In this document: one piece after another, positions 45,134-53,558 of the stretch
How positions within the stretch are numbered: position 1 is the stretch's first letter
Layout of the letters: every line of letters begins with the position of its first letter
Source of the DNA: Bacteroidales bacterium
Lineage (GTDB): Bacteria; Bacteroidota; Bacteroidia; Bacteroidales; UBA1402
DNA: 57,218 nucleotides
NCBI GenBank assembly: GCA_028709215.1
Contig: JAQVXI010000011.1
Coordinates: 1-57,218 of the forward strand
Direction of reading: 5' to 3'
The notes under the pieces: generated by a model
Told to the model about the DNA's origin: nothing
Seen by the model: the letters and a program-made list of their open reading frames with translations, nothing else
Databases searched by the model: none
Made by a program: the position numbers and the translations under genes

Positions 45134-46146
45134 GTTTCTATACGTTTCACAATATGAGTCGGCTCAATGCGGTGCAAACAGGCATAATCGTTTCGAAAGC
45201 AAGGCTTGTTGCCAAAAACAGAACAAGGTCGACAATTCATTTCCACCTGAATCTGATCCTCAGCCCGTTGATTCCATGCTGTAAAACCGGCATTGGGGTG
45301 TGTTGCCCCCCAAATGCTCAAAACCCGGGTTCCCATCATGGCGCCCAAGTGCATGTTGGCAGAATCCATCGTCAAAAGAAGGTCCAGGTGCTGCATTAAT
45401 GTCAAATCTTCGTGCAGGTTCTTTCCTGCCATTCTCAACCGAGGCCATCGCTCCACCCATTTTTGCATTTGTTCCTTTTCGTCCTTACCTGCTCCAAGTA
45501 GGAAAACGGAATAATCCGAATGGGCATCCAGCGCATCCAGAACCGACTCCATACGCTCCAACGGATATCGTTTGCCCAAATGCCGTGCAAAAGCGGCCAC
45601 TCCAATCCAAAGGGTCGTTTTTCGACCAAAGAGCGCCTCAACGTCGACTTCTCCTACAGACAACCGAAGGGGACTGAACGACGAAATCGGCATGGGCAAC
45701 GTCAGACCGGCTGCTTCCAGTACGTGCTGATAACGTTGCAACGACGTGGGTAAAGCCTTGAACACTTTATGCCTCTTTCGAACCAGGCGCTTTTTGTCCG
45801 CCCTGCCTTTATCAATCCGGAAAACCGAATAGCCACGCAATCGAAGAAAGAAACCGATCAATCGACTGCGCAGCACATCGTGCAAATCACAGACAGCATC
45901 CGGAGCAAGGGCATGCATTTCGCCAGACAATCGCCACAGACCAAAAAGCCCACGGTGTGTTGTTTTTAAAAGTGCCGGCAAAACATGTACGTTCCCCGGA
46001 CAACGGTCGAATATAGGCTTAAAGGCGGCCTGAGTACAAACATAAAAATACACATCGGAATGTACCGAAGCATAGGCGTAAAGCAATGGCGCAGCGATTG
46101 CCACATCGCCCAACGCGGAGAACCGCATCAATAAAACCCGCTTCAT
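45112..46146 (-). CDS. Family 9 glycosyltransferase (heptosyltransferase-like)
   Basis: A 344-residue GT-B fold enzyme. The start MKRVLLMRFSALGDVAIAAP is the GT9 signature. The C-terminal donor-binding region shows LTMDSANMHLGAMMGTRVLSIWGATHPN (about 255-282) in pieces: MDSANMHLGA and SIWGATHP are the core conserved parts. Cysteines near the C-terminus (NCRPCSVFGNKPCF) are typical of the family. GT9 enzymes usually add heptose to lipopolysaccharide; Bacteroidetes relatives may add other sugars. Its start overlaps the DUF4254 stop by four bases. Confidence 0.92.
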   Translation of the reverse strand: MKRVLLMRFSALGDVAIAAPLLYAYASVHSDVYFYVCTQAAFKPIFDRCPGNVHVLPALLKTTHRGLFGLWRLSGEMHALAPDAVCDLHDVLRSRLIGFFLRLRGYSVFRIDKGRADKKRLVRKRHKVFKALPTSLQRYQHVLEAAGLTLPMPISSFSPLRLSVGEVDVEALFGRKTTLWIGVAAFARHLGKRYPLERMESVLDALDAHSDYSVFLLGAGKDEKEQMQKWVERWPRLRMAGKNLHEDLTLMQHLDLLLTMDSANMHLGAMMGTRVLSIWGATHPNAGFTAWNQRAEDQIQVEMNCRPCSVFGNKPCFRNDYACLHRIEPTHIVKRIETCLNEKK

Positions 46147-46751
46147 TTAGCCTTTTGATACAACACCGGATTCAAGGCCGGGTCGTTGTACATCTTCATT
46201 TGCTTATAAACTTTCATGTACTTTAATCCTTGCTCCATATCGGTCAATAGCTGATCTATGGCCAACATAAGATCCGAACGTTGTTCCAATAGGACGGCCA
46301 ATTTTGATTGACACTTCTCAATGTGTTCGGGATTGGCATCCTTGCGGTTTGCCTCAGCGTCCATGTGCCAGATTTTCAGGACCAGAATGGATAAACGATC
46401 CAAAGCCCAAGCAGGACTTTCTGTATTGATCACTGCCTGATCCTGTATCAAAACTGACTGAAATTGCTGAAGAAAATAGGCATCCAGACGCTCTACAAGA
46501 TCGGTTCGGTCTTGGTTGGAGCCATCAATCCGTCGTTTAATTTTCAGTGCTTCAACCGGCTCAATGGATGGATTGCGTATAATATCTTCCAAATGCCATT
46601 GAACGGCATCAATCCAGTTTTTTAGATACAAGTCGTGTTCGATACTACCCGGAGTATACGGATTTGAAAGCGCCGCGTCCACGTGATCGGTTACATGATA
46701 GGCACGCGTTGCTTCCTCAAAAATGTCGTACGATTTTCTGGCAAAAGTCAT
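46143..46751 (-). CDS. DUF4254 domain-containing protein
   Basis: A 202-residue, mostly helical cytoplasmic protein of the DUF4254 family, whose function is unknown. Conserved stretches include LYLKNWIDAVQWHLEDIIR (about 42-60), IKRRIDGSNQDRTDLVERLD (about 69-88) and ESPAWALDRLSILVLKIWHM (about 111-130). In Bacteroidetes the family occurs next to GT9 genes, as here with a four-base overlap, pointing to a structural or regulatory part in lipopolysaccharide core assembly rather than catalysis. It is the first gene of the operon, with a good promoter. Confidence 0.83.
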   Translation of the reverse strand: MTFARKSYDIFEEATRAYHVTDHVDAALSNPYTPGSIEHDLYLKNWIDAVQWHLEDIIRNPSIEPVEALKIKRRIDGSNQDRTDLVERLDAYFLQQFQSVLIQDQAVINTESPAWALDRLSILVLKIWHMDAEANRKDANPEHIEKCQSKLAVLLEQRSDLMLAIDQLLTDMEQGLKYMKVYKQMKMYNDPALNPVLYQKAK

Positions 46752-46776
46752 GAGGTTGTTGTTTAATTATAAAAGA

Positions 46777-46806
46777 CAAATATACATCCAAAAAAGCAAA
46801 ACACAA
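46777..46806 (-). promoter_or_regulatory. Promoter of the DUF4254-GT9-kinase operon
   Basis: On the minus strand TTG (46804-46806), 19 bases, then TATATTTG (46777-46784). The box ends 25 bases before the ATG at 46751. Confidence 0.6.
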
Positions 46807-46839
46807 GCAGGGCTTCTTTCTCAAGTCAAAAAGTTTAAG

Positions 46840-46847
46840 TACGTTTG
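46840..46847 (+). promoter_or_regulatory. -7 box of pdxB
   Basis: TACGTTTG, ending 24 bases before the ATG at 46872; it decides against the longer frame from 46845. Confidence 0.55.
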
Positions 46848-46871
46848 TCGGCTGAAACTATTTTTCCATCT

Positions 46872-48002
46872 ATGAAAGTTGTCGTTGCTCAAGAAATACC
46901 CTTTTTAAAAGGTTTGCTTGAACCTTTCTGTGAGGTCGTGTACCTACCCGGAAACAAAATTTCCAATCGCACCATTCAAGACGCCGATGCGCTACTCGTT
47001 CGGAGTGCCACCCTCTGTGACTCGGCTTTGCTCGAAGGAAGCAACGTCTCCTTTATTGGCACGGCCAGCATTGGACACGACCACATCGATGCCAATTTTT
47101 GTGAAGCCCGAAACATCACCTGGGTCAACGCACCCAGTTGCAAATCAAGAGCCGTAGCTCAATACGTAACCTCTTCGTTGCTGAGCCTCGCCAAACAGGA
47201 ATCGTTTGAATTGTCCAGCAAAACACTGGGCATTATTGGTGTGGGGCAAGTGGGTCAAAAAGTGGAACGTAATGCACGCTTACTGGGAATGAACGTTCTA
47301 TTGAACGACCCGCCCAGAGCGCGCAACGAAGGAGAGAAAAATTTCACATCTCTGGACAGCCTGCTGGATCAGTCCGACATCATCAGCTTACATCCGACCA
47401 TGGAAAAAGAGGGTCCGGAAAAAACCTACCACCTCTTAAACCAAGAATTCTTTGAACGACTCAGCAAACCCATCTATCTAATCAATGCCGCCCGAGGCAG
47501 CATGGTGGATACGGTGGCCCTCAAAGCCGCCATTCAAAGCGGAAAGGTATTGGGCTGCGCCTTGGATTGCTGGGAAAACGAACCCTTAATCGACCGGGAT
47601 CTGTTGGAAATGAGTCTGATTGCCACACCACACATCGCCGGATATACCTACGAAGGCAAAGCGTGTGCTACCAAAAGCATTGTGGAGCAGTTCTGTCAAT
47701 TTTTTAATCTTCCATTTCATTGGGAGGAACCGGAAATACCCGAACCGGAAAAGGCTGTAATCAAACTACCTAGAAACTGTCCGACAAAATTGTCCAATGC
47801 GTTGCTACAGGTCTACGATCCCCTGAAAGATACAGAACAACTGAAAGCCTCTCCCGAGCAATTCGAACGTCTTCGAAACCAATACGCATTGCGAAGAGAT
47901 TACAAAGCAACCAAAGTCTTGAATTTGAGCGAGAATGATGCGCAAATACTTCGCGCCATGGGTCTACAGGTCGCGCTTAATGCACGTGAAAACATTCTTT
48001 GA
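46872..48002 (+). CDS. pdxB: Erythronate-4-phosphate dehydrogenase
   Basis: A 376-residue D-2-hydroxyacid dehydrogenase of the PdxB type, used in the deoxyxylulose-dependent route to pyridoxal phosphate. FIGTASIGHDHID (about 66-78) and NAPSCKSRAVAQYV (about 89-102) are family-specific; the NAD motif is LGIIGVGQVGQKV (about 119-131), and INAARGSMVD, DCWENEP and ATPHIAGYTYEGK carry the catalytic Arg, Glu and His. The C-terminal PdxB dimerisation domain (about 290-376) is present, separating it from SerA. The start at 46872 follows the -7 box. Its 3' end overlaps purN by 26 bases. Confidence 0.94.
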   Translation: MKVVVAQEIPFLKGLLEPFCEVVYLPGNKISNRTIQDADALLVRSATLCDSALLEGSNVSFIGTASIGHDHIDANFCEARNITWVNAPSCKSRAVAQYVTSSLLSLAKQESFELSSKTLGIIGVGQVGQKVERNARLLGMNVLLNDPPRARNEGEKNFTSLDSLLDQSDIISLHPTMEKEGPEKTYHLLNQEFFERLSKPIYLINAARGSMVDTVALKAAIQSGKVLGCALDCWENEPLIDRDLLEMSLIATPHIAGYTYEGKACATKSIVEQFCQFFNLPFHWEEPEIPEPEKAVIKLPRNCPTKLSNALLQVYDPLKDTEQLKASPEQFERLRNQYALRRDYKATKVLNLSENDAQILRAMGLQVALNARENIL

Positions 48003-48564
48003 CCACCGCTTCGATCACGCGTGGATAATGTGCATGTTCCAATTGGTGGATGCGTTCAGCCAAGCGACCGACCGTATCTCCCGGCAATACAGGACAGGTA
48101 GCCTGAAAAATCACTTCTCCCTCGTCGTACTGCTCGTTTACCCAATGGATCGTAATACCCGTCTCTTTCTGACCGGTTTCTATCACCGCCGCATGGATTC
48201 GATCCCCATACATGCCTTTACCTCCAAACTTTGGGAGCAGTGATGGATGAATGTTTACGATGCGTCTTGGATATTCGTTCACCAGTTCAACCGGTATTCT
48301 GCGTAAATATCCTGCAAGAACCAAAAAGTCCACACGTGTTTCATGCAATCGATCCAAAAACAAGCCTGGTCGTGTGCGCTCTTCGTCGCTCAGCGTAAAA
48401 GAAGGCAAGTCAAACAGGGCAGCACGTGCATGCACACCGGCCTCTAATTTGTCGGATAGGATGCACGCGACCTCGATCGAATCATGGCCGCTAAAGTATT
48501 CAATAATGGATTGTGCGTTGCTTCCCGAACCAGAAGCCAGGATTGCTAATCGGATCTTATTCAT
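47977..48564 (-). CDS. purN: Phosphoribosylglycinamide formyltransferase (PurN type)
   Basis: A 195-residue formyl-tetrahydrofolate-dependent GAR transformylase, third step of purine synthesis. ILASGSGSNAQSIIEYF (about 8-24) binds the phosphate; VDFLVLAGYLRRIP (about 79-92), IVNIHPSLLPKFGGKGMYG (about 102-120) with the catalytic histidine, and GITIHWVNEQYDEG (about 136-149) with catalytic His and Asp are all intact. Divergent from acpP; this purN/acpP-fabF-rnc order is common in Bacteroidales. A perfect palindrome, TCACGCGTGA (48574-48583), lies ten bases upstream of its ATG. Confidence 0.96.
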   Translation of the reverse strand: MNKIRLAILASGSGSNAQSIIEYFSGHDSIEVACILSDKLEAGVHARAALFDLPSFTLSDEERTRPGLFLDRLHETRVDFLVLAGYLRRIPVELVNEYPRRIVNIHPSLLPKFGGKGMYGDRIHAAVIETGQKETGITIHWVNEQYDEGEVIFQATCPVLPGDTVGRLAERIHQLEHAHYPRVIEAVVKECFHVH

Positions 48565-48719
48565 TGTTTCTTATCACGCGTGAATTGCACACAGTTTGAT
48601 AATATGTGCAAAAAAAATGCAGTTTCAACGGCAAAAATTAGAATAAGTGTAATTTTATTCGTTTCTTTGCACCGCAAATTTAGAAACAATTTTCATTATT
48701 AACCTAAAAAACAAGCGTT

Positions 48720-48956
48720 ATGTCTGATGTTGCAGCCAGAGTAAAGGCGATTATCGTTGACAAATTAGGAGTTGAAGAAACTGAAGTAACTCCAGCAGCT
48801 AGCTTTACAAACGATCTTGGAGCTGATTCTCTTGATACTGTTGAGCTGATCATGGAATTCGAAAAAGAATTCGAATTGTCTATTCCGGACGATAAGGCCG
48901 AAAAAATCACCACGGTTGGTGATGCAATTTCCTTTATCGAAGCCAGCAAAGCTTAA
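48720..48956 (+). CDS. acpP: Acyl carrier protein
   Basis: A 78-residue acidic protein carrying fatty-acid intermediates on a phosphopantetheine arm. The attachment serine is in [11 protein letters not shown] (about 33-43, Ser37). The N-terminus [20 protein letters not shown] and acidic helix II are typical. Codon usage is that of a highly expressed gene. It is followed 24 bases later by fabF. The 155-base space upstream (48565-48719) holds divergent regulatory DNA; TTTCTTTG at 48662-48669 is a possible but imperfect -7 box. Confidence 0.97.
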   Translation: MSDVAARVKAIIVDKLGVEETEVTPAASFTNDLGADSLDTVELIMEFEKEFELSIPDDKAEKITTVGDAISFIEASKA

Positions 48957-48980
48957 AAAAGATACAAAAGAATTCTATTT

Positions 48981-50246
48981 ATGGAATTAAAAAGGGTTGT
49001 AGTAACCGGTTTGGGTGCCATTACCCCTGTAGGGTCCAACGTGAATGAAACGTGGGAATCCCTTGTGAAGGGTGTGAGCGGTGCCGGGCCGATTACCCGT
49101 TTTGATACCTCAAAGTTCAAAACGACGTTTGCTTGCGAAGTAAAGAATTATAATCCCAACGATCACTTTGATCGCAAAGATGCTCGCAAGTATGATTTAT
49201 TCGCGCAATTCGCACTGATTTGCGCCAAAGAAGCCATCGCAGATTCAGGCTTGGATACAGAAAAAGAAAATCTGGATCGGATTGGAGTCATCTGGGGGGC
49301 CGGGATTGGCGGAATTGATACCTTTGAAAAAGAGGTTGTCGAATTTGCCAAAGGAGACGGTACGCCCAGATTCAATCCATTCTTTATTCCAAAAATGATC
49401 TCAGACCTTTCAGCCGGCCACATTTCATTGACCTACGGCTTCAGAGGTCCCAATTATTGTACGGTTTCTGCCTGTGCCAGCTCAACCAATGCCATCGCCG
49501 ATGCGTATAACCTGATTCGACTGGGCAAAACCGATGTGTTTGTCTGTGGTGGATCGGAAGCCGCAATCACAAGTGCCGGCGTAGGAGGTTTTAATGCGTT
49601 GCATGCCATCTCCACGCGCAACGACGACTATTTGACGGCATCACGTCCATTCAGTAAGAGTCGTGACGGTTTTGTGATGGCAGAAGGCGGCGCATGCCTA
49701 ATTATCGAAGAATTGGATCATGCCTTGGCACGTGGTGCTAAAATTTATGCCGAGGTTGTTGGAATGGGTCTTTCAGCAGATGCACACCACATGACTGCAC
49801 CCCATCCGGAAGGATTGGGAGCAACTGCAGTGATGCGCAATGCGCTGGAAGATGCAGCGATGACACCGGAAGACATTGATTACATCAATGTACACGGAAC
49901 ATCCACCCCTCTGGGTGACATCGCAGAAATAAAAGCGATCAAAAGAGTTTTTGGTGAGCACGCTTACAAACTGAACATCAGTTCAACAAAGTCTCAAACG
50001 GGACACTTGTTGGGTGCCGCCGGAGCTGTTGAAGCGATCGCAAGTGTATTGGCCGTTTACAACGACATCATTCCTCCAACCATCAACTTCCAAAAAGGAG
50101 ATGAAGATCCAGAAATTGATTACAAACTCAATTTCACCTTTGACAAAGCGCAAAAACGCGAAGTTAGAGCCGCTCTTTCCAATACCTTTGGTTTTGGTGG
50201 ACACAACGCCAGTATCATTGTAAAGAAATGGCTTGGAGATTCCTAA
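48981..50246 (+). CDS. fabF: Beta-ketoacyl-ACP synthase II
   Basis: A 421-residue condensing enzyme of fatty-acid elongation. The catalytic triad is complete: Cys in VSACASSTNAIADAY (about 162-176), His in NVHGTSTPLGD (about 302-312) and His in STKSQTGHLLGAAG (about 334-347). The start RVVVTGLGAITPVGSNV is standard. It lies in acpP-fabF-rnc and its last 19 bases overlap the rnc start. A long hairpin begins 17 bases after its stop, inside rnc, and could end part of its transcript. Confidence 0.97.
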   Translation: MELKRVVVTGLGAITPVGSNVNETWESLVKGVSGAGPITRFDTSKFKTTFACEVKNYNPNDHFDRKDARKYDLFAQFALICAKEAIADSGLDTEKENLDRIGVIWGAGIGGIDTFEKEVVEFAKGDGTPRFNPFFIPKMISDLSAGHISLTYGFRGPNYCTVSACASSTNAIADAYNLIRLGKTDVFVCGGSEAAITSAGVGGFNALHAISTRNDDYLTASRPFSKSRDGFVMAEGGACLIIEELDHALARGAKIYAEVVGMGLSADAHHMTAPHPEGLGATAVMRNALEDAAMTPEDIDYINVHGTSTPLGDIAEIKAIKRVFGEHAYKLNISSTKSQTGHLLGAAGAVEAIASVLAVYNDIIPPTINFQKGDEDPEIDYKLNFTFDKAQKREVRAALSNTFGFGGHNASIIVKKWLGDS

Positions 50247-50977
50247 TCGATGATTTTATTTCACAAATAAGGCTCCTGACTGTTAAACAGAAGGAGCCTT
50301 ATTTGTTGATGTACCGTGTATTGGGTTTTTATCCTAATCGCATTGAGTATTATCGGGAAGCGCTTCATCACAAGTCCAGCCCGATGGTGAGTGGCAATAA
50401 GCGACTCGACAACGAGCGACTCGAATTTTTAGGAGATGCTGTGTTGAACGTTTTGGTCACAGATATTCTATATCATCACTTCAAAGAAGCCAACGAAGGT
50501 TTCCTTACCAAACTCAGATCCCGAATCGTCCGCCGCGATAAACTCAATCAAATTGCAAAGGAACTCGGCTTAGATCAACTGCTGATCAACTCACTAACAG
50601 ACTCGGTTCAACACGATTCCGTGTACGGGAATGCCTTGGAAGCACTTATCGGAGCAATTTATGCTGACAAGGGGTATCGGCGTTGTAAACAGTTTATGGA
50701 AAAGAAAATATTCGAACAGTTTCTTAACCTAAACGATATCGTTAAAAAAGACAAAGACTTCAAATCCAGCCTGCTTGAATGGAGTCAGAAAAACAAACAA
50801 AACATCCAGATTCCGACAGAAGCCATAAGCAATGCCGAACACCCGTTGCTGTTTGTGGCTAAGGTTTTACACAACGACATCGTTGTCTCTACGGGCTATG
50901 GACCCACAAAAAAAGAAGCGCAACAACGCGCAGCCAAAAAAGCCCTGGAAAGCATAAAAAAGTTTCCACAGCCGTAA
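50228..50977 (+). CDS. rnc: Ribonuclease III
   Basis: A 249-residue double-strand-specific endonuclease that processes rRNA and some mRNAs. The signature NERLEFLGDAVLNVLVTDIL is at about 61-80 with catalytic acidic residues, the second in YGNALEALIGAIYADKGY (about 136-153). A C-terminal dsRNA-binding domain (about 170-247) ends in KKEAQQRAAKKALESIKKF. The first 27 residues lead up to an internal ATG at 50309; I keep the upstream ATG because IRLLTVKQKEPYLLMYRVLGFYP resembles Bacteroidetes homologues. The start overlaps fabF by 19 bases. A 14-base-pair hairpin lies within codons 12-27. Confidence 0.93.
   Translation: MAWRFLIDDFISQIRLLTVKQKEPYLLMYRVLGFYPNRIEYYREALHHKSSPMVSGNKRLDNERLEFLGDAVLNVLVTDILYHHFKEANEGFLTKLRSRIVRRDKLNQIAKELGLDQLLINSLTDSVQHDSVYGNALEALIGAIYADKGYRRCKQFMEKKIFEQFLNLNDIVKKDKDFKSSLLEWSQKNKQNIQIPTEAISNAEHPLLFVAKVLHNDIVVSTGYGPTKKEAQQRAAKKALESIKKFPQP
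50263..50306 (+). repeat. Long perfect hairpin at the start of rnc (terminator or RNase III target)
   Basis: ACAAATAAGGCTCC (50263-50276) pairs perfectly with GGAGCCTTATTTGT (50293-50306). The loop itself contains CTGT/ACAG, so the folded RNA is a near-continuous duplex of 14 plus 4 base pairs closed by TAA. It lies 17 bases after the fabF stop and inside the rnc reading frame. A GC core followed by a T-rich arm resembles a terminator, but without a clean T run. Confidence 0.75.
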
Positions 50978-50986
50978 AAAATGCAC

Positions 50987-50994
50987 TACCTTTG
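50987..50994 (+). promoter_or_regulatory. -7 box of the GH3-cysS operon
   Basis: TACCTTTG, ending 22 bases before the ATG at 51017. Confidence 0.55.
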
Positions 50995-51016
50995 ATTATC
51001 CATTCAAACGCATACT

Positions 51017-52057
51017 ATGGCACTAGACTTGATCCATAACATCGCAGGTTTATTTTTCAAAGAAAGAATGGAAGACCTGCAGGAGTACTCAACCCAATCG
51101 GCTGATTTACAGAGCGAACAACTATTTGATTTGATTCGTGAAGCCGAAAATACGGAGTGGGGTAAAAAACATGACTTTAAAACCATCTTCAGCTATCAGG
51201 AGTTTCGTGAACGACTCCCGCTCATGGAGCCCGCTGTGTTCGGCGAATATGTCGAACAAATGCAGCAGGGAGTAAGCAACCTATTGTGGCCGGGGCTTCC
51301 CAAGCATTTTATTCCTTCCCAGCAAGGGCAACTCATTCCCATCAGCGATCAAGCCTTAGACGAAGTTTTTTATCAAGGTCTAAACGATGCCTACGCAACG
51401 CATTTGCTTCAATACCCGGAAAGTAAATTATTTGGTGGTTATTTTGCCCGAGTAGACAATGCCTATGAAGTCGATTCGATCAAGCAACTGCTTGCACTGC
51501 TCAAAGCCAATGAGCCATTTTTGAGCTCCTTATTCAACCTACCCAAACAGGCCGAAACCGCAGAAAATTGGGAAAAGGAATTGGGAAACAACAGCATAAG
51601 CGCTTTCAAAGGAAGTCCCGAAGGCTTGGCGCTGCTCTGCAAAGAACTGGAAAAACAACCGATGACAACGGCGCTTGAAAAAGTCAAACAGGCAGAAGTC
51701 CTCTTCCATCGTTGCATGGAAACGCATGAAAAGCTCCAACAACGCTTGGAATTGGCGCAGCTACCCATTCCCGTACAGTCGAGTTGCATGGCACCGGAGG
51801 GCTTTTTTGGCATTCAAGACCGAACGGGTCAACTTCCATTCCTACTGATGCTGGATCTAAGCACCTTTTACGAATTTATACCCCGCGAACGGATTGAAAC
51901 CGCAACCCCGCTCGATGCGCTGCCTTTGGAAGACGTCCAACTTGAAACGGATTATCAACTGGTCGTAAGCAATTGCTCCGGCTTGTGGCGTTATCGATGG
52001 AATGGCCCCTTATTCCGCTTTGTATCCATCAATCCCTATCGTTTTATTCTTGTTTAA
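51017..52057 (+). CDS. Degenerate GH3-family protein, C-terminally truncated
   Basis: A 346-residue relative of GH3 acyl-adenylating proteins, which normally have about 500 residues in bacteria. Homology is plain in the N-terminal helices, ESKLFGGYF, EGFFGIQDR (about 262-270), LLMLDLSTFYEFIP (about 275-288) and VVSNCSGLWRYRW (about 316-328). The ATP-binding parts are lost: the usual SSGTT segment reads PSQQGQLIP (about 94-102), YxASEG reads CMAPEG, and the GD after WRY reads NG. The protein stops at SINPYRFILV, just before the C-terminal domain, and cysS begins 18 bases later, so the missing part is gone. No stop or frameshift interrupts the remainder. It is probably not an adenylating enzyme; its role is unknown. 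Confidence 0.75.
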   Translation: MALDLIHNIAGLFFKERMEDLQEYSTQSADLQSEQLFDLIREAENTEWGKKHDFKTIFSYQEFRERLPLMEPAVFGEYVEQMQQGVSNLLWPGLPKHFIPSQQGQLIPISDQALDEVFYQGLNDAYATHLLQYPESKLFGGYFARVDNAYEVDSIKQLLALLKANEPFLSSLFNLPKQAETAENWEKELGNNSISAFKGSPEGLALLCKELEKQPMTTALEKVKQAEVLFHRCMETHEKLQQRLELAQLPIPVQSSCMAPEGFFGIQDRTGQLPFLLMLDLSTFYEFIPRERIETATPLDALPLEDVQLETDYQLVVSNCSGLWRYRWNGPLFRFVSINPYRFILV

Positions 52058-52075
52058 CTTTCCACCCTACCGGAT

Positions 52076-53557
52076 ATGACAAACGAATTGATCCTATTCA
52101 ATACACTGAGCCGTAAAAAAGAAGTCTTCACGCCCATACATTCAAATCATGTAGGACTCTATGTTTGTGGTCCTACAGTATATGGTGATGCCCATCTGGG
52201 ACATGCACGACCGGCCATTACCTTTGACCTGCTGTTTCGACTGCTCCAATCCCTGGAATACAAGGTTCGTTACGTTCGCAACATAACCGATGTCGGTCAT
52301 TTGGAGAACGATGCCGATGAAGGTGAAGACAAGATTGCAAAAAAAGCCAGAATTGAACAACTGGAACCCATGGAGGTGGTGCAATACTACGTGAACCGAT
52401 ACCATCAAAACATGGATATGCTCAACGTCTTGCCACCCAGCATCGAACCACATGCATCCGGGCACATCATCGAGCAGATTCAGTTTGTACAAAAAATACT
52501 GGACAATGGATTTGCCTACATCAGCAACGGTTCCGTTTACTTCGATGTGGTAAAATACAACGAACAGCATCCCTACGGCATCTTATCCGGACGAAACATC
52601 GAGGATTTGATGCACAACACGCGGACACTCGACGGGCAGTCGGAAAAAAAGAACAACGTTGACTTTGCCCTTTGGAAAAAAGCAGCACCGGAACACATCA
52701 TGCGTTGGCCTTCGCCTTGGAGTGACGGATTTCCGGGTTGGCACATGGAATGCTCCGCCATGGGGACACGATATTTGGGTGAAACGTTTGACATTCACGG
52801 AGGTGGAATGGATTTACTTTTTCCACATCACGAATGCGAAATCGCACAGTCTGTGGGCGCATTGGGGCATCCTACCGTCAATTATTGGATGCACAACAAC
52901 ATGATCACCATCAACGGACAAAAAATGGGCAAATCGCTGGGCAATTTCATCACGCTCGAAGCGCTTTTTGAAGGCAAACACGAGCTTCTCGACAAAGCCT
53001 ACAGTCCAATGACCATCCGTTTCTTTATCCTTCAGGCACATTATCGAAGTACACTGGACTTCAGCAACGAAGCATTGACCGCCTCAGAAAAAGGCCTGGA
53101 GCGTTTGATGGACGCCTATGCCCGCCTGAAAAAGATTCAACCACAAGCGCAATCGACCGTTGATGTGAAAGACCTCCACCATAAATGTATGGACGCTATT
53201 TGTGACGACCTAAACAGTCCCATTGTCATTTCACATCTTTTTGAAGCAAGCAAAGCCATCAATCTTGCAGCAGATGGAAAAGCGGCTTTGGACACAAAGG
53301 ATTTGGAATCGCTCCAGTCCGCCTTTCGATTTTTCATTGAAGACATCTTGGGTCTTTTGACCGAAAAAGCAGATCGAAGCAACCAACACGAGGAAGCCTA
53401 CAAATCGGCCATTGACCTGCTACTTCAAATGCGATTGGATGCCAAAAATAACAAGGACTGGAAAACCTCGGATTTTATTCGAAACGAGCTCACCCGCCTT
53501 GGTTTTGACGTCAAGGACACAAAAGAGGGTTACGAATGGAAATTGAAAGCCGAATAA
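52076..53557 (+). CDS. cysS: Cysteinyl-tRNA synthetase
   Basis: A 493-residue class I synthetase charging tRNA-Cys. The HIGH motif is HLGH at 40-43, following the zinc-ligand cysteine in [15 protein letters not shown]; further zinc ligands are in WHMECSAM (about 222-229) and [11 protein letters not shown] (about 249-259). KMSKS is KMGKS at about 283-287. The C-terminal DALR-like helical domain is present and length is normal. It follows the GH3-like gene by 18 bases. It ends one base before the converging DUF3108 gene, leaving no room for an intergenic terminator. Confidence 0.97.
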   Translation: MTNELILFNTLSRKKEVFTPIHSNHVGLYVCGPTVYGDAHLGHARPAITFDLLFRLLQSLEYKVRYVRNITDVGHLENDADEGEDKIAKKARIEQLEPMEVVQYYVNRYHQNMDMLNVLPPSIEPHASGHIIEQIQFVQKILDNGFAYISNGSVYFDVVKYNEQHPYGILSGRNIEDLMHNTRTLDGQSEKKNNVDFALWKKAAPEHIMRWPSPWSDGFPGWHMECSAMGTRYLGETFDIHGGGMDLLFPHHECEIAQSVGALGHPTVNYWMHNNMITINGQKMGKSLGNFITLEALFEGKHELLDKAYSPMTIRFFILQAHYRSTLDFSNEALTASEKGLERLMDAYARLKKIQPQAQSTVDVKDLHHKCMDAICDDLNSPIVISHLFEASKAINLAADGKAALDTKDLESLQSAFRFFIEDILGLLTEKADRSNQHEEAYKSAIDLLLQMRLDAKNNKDWKTSDFIRNELTRLGFDVKDTKEGYEWKLKAE

Positions 53558-53558
53558 A

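Noticed and set aside
50309-50311. ATG 50309 as the rnc start
   Set aside because: Attractive because it lies just after the hairpin, but the 27 residues upstream resemble the N-terminus of Bacteroidetes RNase III; kept only as an alternative.
52020-52080. Frameshift at the end of the GH3-like gene
   Set aside because: The missing C-terminal domain is not found in any frame; cysS begins 18 bases after the stop, so the domain is deleted rather than displaced.
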